From contig CAMHMJ010000021.1 in assembly GCA_946186185.1 (NCBI GenBank), positions 1 through 55,566 of the forward strand: a stretch of DNA of 55,566 nucleotides, written 5' to 3'. The position numbers were made by a program, and so were the translations under genes. The DNA is from an uncultured Treponema sp. (GTDB lineage Bacteria > Spirochaetota > Spirochaetia > Treponematales > Treponemataceae). The notes beneath the pieces are model-generated. The model made no database searches and was not told the origin of the DNA. It worked only from the letters and a program-made list of their open reading frames with translations. Shown here piece by piece: positions 7,242-14,297 of this stretch; positions within the stretch are counted from its first letter, which is position 1, and each line of letters begins with the position of its first letter.

Positions 7242-10097
7242 ATGAAACAGTTAAGAGATTTATTGGGAAAAGAGATTTTATTTTTGGACGGCGGTTCGGG
7301 TTCTATTTTGCAGGGCTGGGGATTAAAGCCTGGAGAATTACCGGAAAGCTGGAATATTTCAAATACAGAGAAAATTGAAAAGCTTGCGTACTCGTATTAT
7401 TCTGCGGGCTCGAATATTGTGTACACAAATACTTTTGGTGCATATAAAACCAAGTTCGGTTTGAATCTTAAGCAGATAGTTGAAGGAGCGGTTGCCTGTG
7501 CTAAAAAGGCACGGGAAGCCTGGCGTGCAGAATGCGCTCAGAATGGCAGAGAAGCCCAGGAATGCTTTGTAGCTCTGGATATCGGTCCCTGCGGAAAACT
7601 CCTGAAGCCAATGGGGGACCTTGACTTTGAAGATGCAGTCAGCCTTTTTAAGACAACCATTTTGTACGGCTTAAAATGTGATGTAGACTGCGTTGTCATT
7701 GAAACCATGAACGATGCCTATGAAACAAAGGCGGCTGTTCTTGCAGCAAAAGAGGCCATGGACGAAACAGGATTTAAAGTGCCACTTCTTGTCACCAATG
7801 TTTATGACCTGGAATGTCACCTGCTTACCGGAGCAAATCCGGAAGCCATGACGGCAATTCTTGAAGGTCTGGGAGTGGATGCCCTTGGACTGAACTGTTC
7901 CCTTGGCCCGAAGGAAATGCTTGAACCTGTTAAGCGTCTTGTGCGTGCAGCCAGTGTTCCGGTAATTGTAAAACCGAACGCAGGTCTTCCTCGTGAAGAA
8001 AACGGTAAGACAGTTTTTGATGTTGGTCCGGAAGATTTTGCCGCTGCTATGACTGAAATTGCAAAAGAGGGTGCCTGCATTCTGGGCGGCTGCTGTGGAA
8101 CAACTCCGGATCATATCAGAAAGCTTAAGGAGTCTGTAAAGGCGCTTTCTGAAGAAGTAAACGGTGCTGGTTCTGGTAACAGAGGGAACGGAGCACAGGG
8201 TGAGTCGGGTGCACAAAGTGGCGCTGATTCTGACAGCACTGGCGCTAAGTCAGTTAGTGCAGGGAACGGCTCTTCAATTCCTCTTATCAAGCCGGTTACG
8301 GAAAAGAACCGAACGGTAGTTTCCTCGTATACGCATACTGTTCAGATTGGCGGCGGTGCAGTTCCAGTTCTTATTGGAGAACGAATTAATCCGACCGGAA
8401 AAAAGAAATTTAAGGAAGCTCTCCGTCAGAAAGACATTCCGTACATTATTCATCAGGGACTGGAGCAGGAAGAAGCGGGGGCACATGTTCTGGATGTAAA
8501 TGTAGGCCTTCCGGAAATTGATGAAAAGGAAATGATGGTTCGGGTTATGACTGAACTGCAGGGAGTTACAAACCTGCCGCTTCAGCTTGATACCAGCAGC
8601 CCTGAAGTAATGGAAGCGGCTTTGCGCCGGTACAACGGAAAGGCGCTGGTGAACAGTGTAAACGGTAAGCAGCACATTATGGATGCGGTTTTCCCTCTTG
8701 TAAAAAAATATGGCGGTGTTGTAGTCGGACTTACAATCGATGAGGACGGAATTCCGGAAACAACTGAAGGCCGTGTTCGGATCGCAAAGAAAATATATGA
8801 GAATGCTGAAAAGTGGGGAATTAAACGAAAGGATGTAATCATTGACAGTCTGACCATGGCCGTAAGCTCAGATACGAATGCCGCAAAGGCAACTCTTGAA
8901 ACTCTGCGTATTGTACGGGACGAGCTGGGAGGTTCTTCAGTTCTTGGTGTTTCCAATATTTCGTTTGGTCTTCCAAACCGTGAATTTGTTACCTCGGCCT
9001 TCTTTACCCTTGCCATGTACAACGGTCTTGGAGCGGCAATTATGAACCCGCTTTCTACAGAAATGATGAAGGCTTGGAATACCTATGTTCTGTTGAATGG
9101 CCAGGATAAAGATTGTCTCGGTTATTTAAAGTTCAGTGAAAAATACGATGAAAAGAAAGAGGCTGAACAGCAGAAGACAGCCTTAAGCGGCGTGCAGGGA
9201 GCCATAAATGCAATATACGGCGCCTTTCCCAGCTCTGGGCAGGTAAATCCTGCCCTTGCAGCTGTAGCAATGGGTGCCGCGGCAGGCAGCACTTTTGCCG
9301 GAAATATTGCTCCGGGAACCACGGCAGCTGGAGGGGCGGCTGGTACGCCAGGCCTTCAGTCTGGTGTGGGAGCTACGGCCGGTGCATTGGCTGGTACAGT
9401 CAGCAATGCGGTTAACGGGAACAATACCGGAAATGCCGGCAGCGCAGGCAACGCTGGAAATGCTGCTGCAGGAACTCTTGAGCATGCGGTAATTCACGGG
9501 TTAAAGGACGATGCCGCCCGAATTACACAAAGCCTCCTTGATGGCGGAAAACAGGCCGTGGAAATAATCGACGGCTACCTGATTCCAGGGCTTGATTACG
9601 TTGGTAAGAAATTTGAACAGAAAAAGATGTATCTTCCTCAGCTTTTGATGGCGGCAGATTCAGCTAAGTCGGCATTTGACGTAATCAAGGCGTTTCTTGA
9701 AAAAACAGGGCAGAAGGGAAAGCCAAAGGGAACCTGCATTGTTGCAACGGTTCACGGCGACATTCACGACATTGGAAAAAACATCGTGAAGGTTCTTCTT
9801 GAAAACTATGACTTTGAAGTAATTGATCTTGGAAAGGATGTTCCACCGGAAACAGTGGTTGAAGCGTGCAAGAAGGACCATGTAGAACTGGTAGGGCTTT
9901 CAGCGCTGATGACTACAACGGTTCCTGCAATGAAGGAAACTATCGAGCAGCTTAGAAAAGAGTGTCCGTGGGCAAAGTGCTGTGTAGGCGGTGCTGTTAT
10001 GACTCAGGAATACGCTGACAGTATCGGTGCCGATTTCTACGGAAAAGACGCAATGGATACTGTAAAATACGCCCAGAAGGTTTTCGGCGTTTCTTAA
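7242..10097 (+). CDS. metH: Cobalamin-dependent methionine synthase lacking the reactivation domain
   Basis: A protein of 951 aa with, in order, a homocysteine S-methyltransferase domain (about 1-300; zinc ligands Cys in LNCSLG and the GGCCGTTP pair), a pterin-binding methyltetrahydrofolate domain (about 350-620; GERINPTGKK and MNPLSTEMM), a cobalamin cap, and a B12 domain with the base-off motif DIHDIGKN. It transfers methyl from methyltetrahydrofolate to homocysteine through cobalamin. It stops after the B12 domain, so the C-terminal AdoMet reactivation domain of E. coli MetH (1227 aa) is absent, as in some anaerobes. Two Gly/Ala/Ser/Asn-rich inserts lie between domains, near residues 305-345 and 655-750. 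No ribosome site precedes the ATG. No B12 or SAM riboswitch fits in the 47-bp upstream gap. Confidence 0.95.
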   Translation: MKQLRDLLGKEILFLDGGSGSILQGWGLKPGELPESWNISNTEKIEKLAYSYYSAGSNIVYTNTFGAYKTKFGLNLKQIVEGAVACAKKAREAWRAECAQNGREAQECFVALDIGPCGKLLKPMGDLDFEDAVSLFKTTILYGLKCDVDCVVIETMNDAYETKAAVLAAKEAMDETGFKVPLLVTNVYDLECHLLTGANPEAMTAILEGLGVDALGLNCSLGPKEMLEPVKRLVRAASVPVIVKPNAGLPREENGKTVFDVGPEDFAAAMTEIAKEGACILGGCCGTTPDHIRKLKESVKALSEEVNGAGSGNRGNGAQGESGAQSGADSDSTGAKSVSAGNGSSIPLIKPVTEKNRTVVSSYTHTVQIGGGAVPVLIGERINPTGKKKFKEALRQKDIPYIIHQGLEQEEAGAHVLDVNVGLPEIDEKEMMVRVMTELQGVTNLPLQLDTSSPEVMEAALRRYNGKALVNSVNGKQHIMDAVFPLVKKYGGVVVGLTIDEDGIPETTEGRVRIAKKIYENAEKWGIKRKDVIIDSLTMAVSSDTNAAKATLETLRIVRDELGGSSVLGVSNISFGLPNREFVTSAFFTLAMYNGLGAAIMNPLSTEMMKAWNTYVLLNGQDKDCLGYLKFSEKYDEKKEAEQQKTALSGVQGAINAIYGAFPSSGQVNPALAAVAMGAAAGSTFAGNIAPGTTAAGGAAGTPGLQSGVGATAGALAGTVSNAVNGNNTGNAGSAGNAGNAAAGTLEHAVIHGLKDDAARITQSLLDGGKQAVEIIDGYLIPGLDYVGKKFEQKKMYLPQLLMAADSAKSAFDVIKAFLEKTGQKGKPKGTCIVATVHGDIHDIGKNIVKVLLENYDFEVIDLGKDVPPETVVEACKKDHVELVGLSALMTTTVPAMKETIEQLRKECPWAKCCVGGAVMTQEYADSIGADFYGKDAMDTVKYAQKVFGVS

Positions 10098-10227
10098 TGG
10101 CTGGTTGCGGCGAATCACTGAACCGGACGCCAGTGCCGAAACAGACCTGTCGTTTCTTAAGAAAATTAATGAAATCTCAAGTTTTTCGTAATAAAGCCGA
10201 AAATTAGAAAAGAATTACGAGGTTTTT

Positions 10228-11208
10228 ATGAAAAAAATTGAAAAGATTATTCCGGCAGTAATGGTTTTGCTTTCGATAGCGGGCAGTTTTTTATTTTCTT
10301 CCTGTGATGATGTGGAAGAGGAAGAGCCAAAAAAACCGGATATCGAAATTCAGGAAAATGGTATTTCAATTTCATTTGCACTCGATTCAAATGCAAAATA
10401 CATCAACATTTTCAGAAAAGAGATTCTTCCAAGTACCGCAACCGAAGAAGAAATCAAGGCGAATGTTGAGCTGAATATTGGTGAGTTTATTCCCAAGGAA
10501 ACGGCAACAATCAATTCATATACATTCACAGATACCTTTCTGAAGAGCAATACAAAATATACCTACAGTGTTCGCTACAAGCATGAAAAAGGCTTTGTAT
10601 ATACAGGCTGGTCTGACTGGCCGGTTGACAGCGAAGAGGAAGACAAAACTCCTCCGACAACAGCGTATACAACCAATTCACATTTGAAATTCAGCAAGCC
10701 GGAAAATGCATATTTTGAATATTCTGAAAGTACAAAATGTCTGTTCTATAAAGGTGATAACCTGTTGGAAGTTGCTGCATTTGCGGGCTTTGAGCCATGT
10801 CTTTGCGTTTCGTATACAGGCAGCGGTGGAAGTGTAAAACGGGTTTTCTCAATCAAGGATTACTGCGTAAAAGACGAAACGGTTGAAGTAGATGAAGACG
10901 ATGACGGCGTAGCGGATGCAACCAGAAGCATCCTTCTTAAAGCGGATTCAAAAATTGATTTGCGTTCGCTTTTGACACTGGACTTTTTTGACAAGGATAT
11001 TTATATCGACGGAATCCTCTATCAGCAGACGGACAGCACCAAAAAGAGCTACGATAAAATCACCTGGTCTCAGCTCTGTGCAGTTACCGTAAAGGCAGAA
11101 AATGAAGCAGGGGAGCTGGAAGAAATAAAAACATTGAAAATCGAATATAATGTGAACAAAGACGACAGTCACGATTTTTCAAATTACAGCGGAACCCGCA
11201 GACTGTAA
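10228..11208 (+). CDS. Putative lipoprotein with a fibronectin-III-like N-terminal part
   Basis: A protein of 326 aa with a lipoprotein signal: basic start, hydrophobic core and a spirochaete-type lipobox LFSSC ending at about residue 26, followed by an acidic run of Asp/Glu. Residues about 40-135 have the alternation and Y-x-Y-x-V-R-Y pattern of a fibronectin type III fold, ending in YTGWSDW. The rest is not recognised. A weak ribosome site (ACGAGG) lies 6 nt upstream of the ATG. It stands alone between metH and a GC-rich repeat. Likely a surface or periplasmic binding protein; its ligand cannot be told from the sequence. Confidence 0.7.
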   Translation: MKKIEKIIPAVMVLLSIAGSFLFSSCDDVEEEEPKKPDIEIQENGISISFALDSNAKYINIFRKEILPSTATEEEIKANVELNIGEFIPKETATINSYTFTDTFLKSNTKYTYSVRYKHEKGFVYTGWSDWPVDSEEEDKTPPTTAYTTNSHLKFSKPENAYFEYSESTKCLFYKGDNLLEVAAFAGFEPCLCVSYTGSGGSVKRVFSIKDYCVKDETVEVDEDDDGVADATRSILLKADSKIDLRSLLTLDFFDKDIYIDGILYQQTDSTKKSYDKITWSQLCAVTVKAENEAGELEEIKTLKIEYNVNKDDSHDFSNYSGTRRL

Positions 11209-11220
11209 AAAGTATATTCA

Positions 11221-11351
11221 GGCCGGCTGGTTTTCCTACGGGCTTGCTCCGGGCTTCGCGGACTAACCGCCGCTCGGTACCGCACCATCGTTCCTCAGGT
11301 GCGGCACGACTTCAGGCAAGCCTTCAGCCCCCTCCGCATCCCGGGCAGGAC
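11221..11351 (+). repeat. GC-rich interspersed repeat, copy A
   Basis: A GC-rich stretch in the spacer between a lipoprotein gene and tetR. It matches, in reverse complement, the element at 35068-35202: both contain ACGGGCTTGCTCC, CTAACCGCC-CTCGGT and end in CCCCCTCCGCATCCCGGGC. The two copies align along about 130 bp with scattered substitutions. No ORF or terminal target duplication is obvious. Confidence 0.8.
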
Positions 11352-11357
11352 TGTTCT

Positions 11358-11957
11358 TTATTTTTTAGCGAGTATTCCCTCTAAGGCAAGGTTGATGGCG
11401 TTCTTCATTTCTTCGCTGTCATCCTGGTTCAATACGATGTCGCGGAAAACCGTTGCCTCAACGATGCTGTAAAGCATTTCATTAGTGTCCTTTACATTCA
11501 CATATTTGAACTCACCGCTTTTTATTCCACGAATAATTAAGAGTGCCATTAAGTGACGCATACGGATTACACGGCGGCGTACTCTTTCTCCCGGATTTTC
11601 TCCGGTTTTCTGCAGCTGAATCAGGTATGGCAAAAGTACGTGGAAAAGCTTTCTGTTTTCTTTGCAGGCGTCCATTACCGTGAAAAGCATTTTTCTAAGG
11701 GCTTCCTGGGCAGAAATTGTTTCGTCCCGTGAAATTGCAATCAGTTCACTTTCAAGTCCTTCTGTAAGCTGTTTTATGCTGTAAAGGAAGATTTCACGCT
11801 TGTTTTTAAAATATATATACAGGGTCGTTCTAGTGATTCCGCAACGATCGGCGATTTTCTGGAAGGTAACGTCTTCATAGCCTTCCTTCATAAAAACGTC
11901 CATTGATTTTTGTAGAATTTCAGATTTTCTTTTATCGTGTTCTACTACCGTTGCCAT
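11358..11957 (-). CDS. TetR-family transcriptional regulator
   Basis: A protein of 199 aa. Residues 8-55 form a TetR-type helix-turn-helix: ILQKSMDVFMKEGYEDVTFQ, then KIADRCGITRTTLYIYFKNK with the conserved T-T-L-Y-x-Y-F-x-N-K recognition part. The C-terminal ligand-binding half is helical and not assignable to a ligand. Its ATG lies 2 nt after the stop of the rRNA methyltransferase gene, and its ribosome site (CGGAG) is inside that gene, so the two are co-transcribed and probably translationally coupled. No nearby efflux pump suggests a target. Confidence 0.88.
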   Translation of the reverse strand: MATVVEHDKRKSEILQKSMDVFMKEGYEDVTFQKIADRCGITRTTLYIYFKNKREIFLYSIKQLTEGLESELIAISRDETISAQEALRKMLFTVMDACKENRKLFHVLLPYLIQLQKTGENPGERVRRRVIRMRHLMALLIIRGIKSGEFKYVNVKDTNEMLYSIVEATVFRDIVLNQDDSEEMKNAINLALEGILAKK

Positions 11958-11959
11958 TT

Positions 11960-13129
11960 TTATCTCCGTTTCTCATTTTTATACAGATAAAGCGTTGTAT
12001 CCAGATTTCCGGCTTTGAGGTCTTTTAAGAGAGTTGCGTATTTACCAAAGCATTCCTGGAATTTTTTGTGGCTTGTGATTATGCCGAATTCCCAGCCTTT
12101 GAATTCTGTAAGAAGGCCGCTCATGCGTTTGTAGAGTTCTTCTGCTTCCTTTTCGTCACCGAGACGTTCGCCGTATGGCGGGTTGCACAGAAGAAGACCG
12201 GTTTCGTATGGAGCGCAGAGTTCAGCAAAGTCCGCCTGAACAAAATCCGGTCTAATAACCTTTGCATCACTTCCGATTGACTGGAGGGCGCGTCCTGCAG
12301 TTACACAGGCGTATTCCGCATTTTTACGGCTTCGCTCTACGGCGGCCGGGTCAATATCGCTTCCAGTGATTCGGACTTCTACATCAGTACGGATAAGCTC
12401 GGCTTCCTTCTGGCGGATCTTTTCGGCCGCCGTTCGTGAATAAATACTCAGGTTTTCCAGAGCAAAGCGGCGTCCAAAGCCAGGAGCCACATTGTATGCG
12501 TAAAGAGCCGCCTCAATAGCAATTGTTCCTGAACCGCAGAACGGGTCGTGGAGCGGGGTTTTGCGGCGCCACATCATTTCCTGAAGCATTACGGCGGCAA
12601 CAGTTTCTCTAAGAGGAGCCACACCGCCGTCTGTACGGTAGCCGCGTTTGTGGAGCGGAAGTCCGGATAGGTCCAGGAGAATCAGGGCTGTATTTTCATC
12701 AATGTAAACGCGAACAGTATTCTCGGCACCTGTCTCCGGAAGACTGTGCATCTTCCATTTGTCGCCCAGTTTTTTATAGATTGCTTTCTGTACAATTCCC
12801 TGAATTGCGTGCTCAGAGTTCAGTTTGGATTTATAGCATCGTACTTTATCAACAGTAATTTTTGAGTCTTTCTTAAAATAATCCTGCCAGTCGATTGCGT
12901 AAACGCCGTCAAAAAGCTGGTCAAAATCTTCGGCCTGATATTTTGCCATCTGAAGAAAAACACGGTCAGCAGTTCTTAAGCAAAGATTTGAACGGTAGAG
13001 AGAATCGTCGTCACCTGTAAAATAAACGCGTCCGGGCGCATTTCCAGCAAGCTTGTAGCCCAGATGTTTAATTTCATTTCCAAGAATTTTTTCTGCGCCG
13101 ATTGCGCATAATGCTACCAATGTATTCAT
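11960..13129 (-). CDS. rlmL: THUMP-domain 23S rRNA guanine-N2 methyltransferase (RlmL/YpsC type)
   Basis: A protein of 389 aa. The N-terminal part is a ferredoxin-like and THUMP RNA-binding region (about 1-155), followed by a Rossmann methyltransferase with HDPFCGSGTIAIEAA (AdoMet site, about residue 195), GSDIDPAAV, and the catalytic NPPYGERLG. This is the arrangement of the short RlmL/YpsC proteins that methylate a guanine of 23S rRNA; the exact position cannot be confirmed here. It lacks the second RlmK half found fused in E. coli. It leads a two-gene unit with tetR. The ATG has no Shine-Dalgarno, and a -10-like hexamer lies 6 nt upstream. Confidence 0.86.
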   Translation of the reverse strand: MNTLVALCAIGAEKILGNEIKHLGYKLAGNAPGRVYFTGDDDSLYRSNLCLRTADRVFLQMAKYQAEDFDQLFDGVYAIDWQDYFKKDSKITVDKVRCYKSKLNSEHAIQGIVQKAIYKKLGDKWKMHSLPETGAENTVRVYIDENTALILLDLSGLPLHKRGYRTDGGVAPLRETVAAVMLQEMMWRRKTPLHDPFCGSGTIAIEAALYAYNVAPGFGRRFALENLSIYSRTAAEKIRQKEAELIRTDVEVRITGSDIDPAAVERSRKNAEYACVTAGRALQSIGSDAKVIRPDFVQADFAELCAPYETGLLLCNPPYGERLGDEKEAEELYKRMSGLLTEFKGWEFGIITSHKKFQECFGKYATLLKDLKAGNLDTTLYLYKNEKRR

Positions 13130-13135
13130 AGTTTG

Positions 13136-13164
13136 AATTTAACATTTTTACACTTTTTGTACAA
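13136..13164 (-). promoter_or_regulatory. Promoter of rlmL-tetR with leaderless geometry
   Basis: Minus strand: TTGTAC (13164-13159), 17-bp spacer, TAAATT (13141-13136), then 6 nt to the ATG at 13129. No ribosome binding site. Confidence 0.45.
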
Positions 13165-13243
13165 TTGTCATTTTGAACAGATTTTGGTATTGTATAACTA
13201 CATAAATGCAACATTAATTTTTGTGGCGATTTTTAAAATGTAT

Positions 13244-13252
13244 TGTTATACT
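13244..13252 (+). promoter_or_regulatory. Extended -10 promoter of the hemolysin-III-like gene
   Basis: TGTTATACT at 13244-13252 is an extended -10 (TG-N-TATACT). No good -35 at the usual distance. The predicted start near 13259 leaves a leader of about 30 nt with a GGGGG ribosome site before the ATG at 13291. Confidence 0.5.
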
Positions 13253-13290
13253 GAGAAACGATACAAAAAGTAAAAAGTTATGGGGGAATT

Positions 13291-14211
13291 ATGACAAGAG
13301 AAGATGAGATTGCAGCAAAAGCTGTTAGAACTTCAACACTCAAATCTCTAAAAATGAAAAAATTGATGCGGCTTAGACAGCTTAAGCACGATTATCAGGC
13401 AAAGGTGCGGGAAATAAATATTCAGTATGCGGAAGATCCTGAGCGTCTTAGAGCAAAATATGCCGCAGATGAATATGCAAGAAATGAACGGGCCAAAGCT
13501 CGCGCTGCACGCCGTATTGAAAAAGAACAGAAGAGAATCAAGCAGGAAAGCAAGCAGCGCCCTTATACTCTTGGAGAAGAAATCTTCAGTTCAATTGTGC
13601 AGGGAATCGGTGCTGCGTTATTTATTGCGGCTACAGCACTTTTGGATGCTCTGGCAATTTCCTTTGTTCCACAGGAATATAATGCCAGAAATATTTATCT
13701 TGGACTTTACACGGCTTTCGGTGCTTCAATGATTATGAATTACATCATGTCGGTTCTTCATCATGCTTTACCGGCAGGAGCCAAAGAAGTATTCCGCAGA
13801 TTGTGCCGGGTTGCAATTTATCTGGTTGTCGCTTCGGCATTTACAATTTACACGTTTACTGGAATCAAGAGTGGCAGCGTTCAGCCATTGTTTGGAATAA
13901 TTTTCAATTCAGTCGTTCTGCTGATTTGTCTTGTAGGAATTTTTATCTGCTCAATCGGCGGACGCCAGTTTGAAGTTGTAAATGTAATTTTTTACACGCT
14001 GCTTGGCTGGTCAGGACTGTTTATTTTTGCGCAGTTGTTCCATGTTATCAGTGCAACAAGCTTCACAATGCTGATTTTGAGCGGTTTTTTCTTTACAATC
14101 GGCTTGGTTTTTTCAAGTATTCGAAAGGTTAAGTTTATGCACGCAATTGGAAATCTTGTGATTCTTTCTGCCAGCATCTATCTGTTCTTCTCGTTCTTCT
14201 TTATGTTCTAG
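13291..14211 (+). CDS. Hemolysin-III/PAQR-like membrane protein with a basic N-terminal extension and altered metal site
   Basis: A protein of 306 aa. Residues 1-90 are charged and helical, rich in Lys/Arg/Glu, absent from ordinary HlyIII proteins (about 210 aa). From PYTLGEEIFSSIVQGIGAAL (about residue 90) it follows the HlyIII fold with seven membrane segments. The first metal-ligand motif remains as SVLHHALP, but the usual R-R-L-D-H-x-x-I-Y-L reads RRLCRVAIYL, losing Asp and His, and the last H-x-x-x-H motif reads HAIGN. If these residues bind zinc as in PAQR relatives, the site is broken. It ends convergent with hrpB, sharing a terminator. Function unknown; the name hemolysin is historical. 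Confidence 0.8.
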   Translation: MTREDEIAAKAVRTSTLKSLKMKKLMRLRQLKHDYQAKVREINIQYAEDPERLRAKYAADEYARNERAKARAARRIEKEQKRIKQESKQRPYTLGEEIFSSIVQGIGAALFIAATALLDALAISFVPQEYNARNIYLGLYTAFGASMIMNYIMSVLHHALPAGAKEVFRRLCRVAIYLVVASAFTIYTFTGIKSGSVQPLFGIIFNSVVLLICLVGIFICSIGGRQFEVVNVIFYTLLGWSGLFIFAQLFHVISATSFTMLILSGFFFTIGLVFSSIRKVKFMHAIGNLVILSASIYLFFSFFFMF

Positions 14212-14244
14212 CTTTTCTGAATATTTGTCGTAGATAATAATTAT

Positions 14245-14297
14245 AAAAAAGCTGTCCTGGAAGTTTTCAAGGCTTCGTATAAGGGCAGCTTTTTTTA
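14245..14297. terminator. Bidirectional terminator between the hlyIII-like gene and hrpB
   Basis: AAAAAAGCTGTCC (from 14245) pairs with GGGCAGCTTTTTT (to about 14295), with A and T tracts on the two sides, suiting both convergent genes. It overlaps the hrpB stop codon. Confidence 0.7.
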
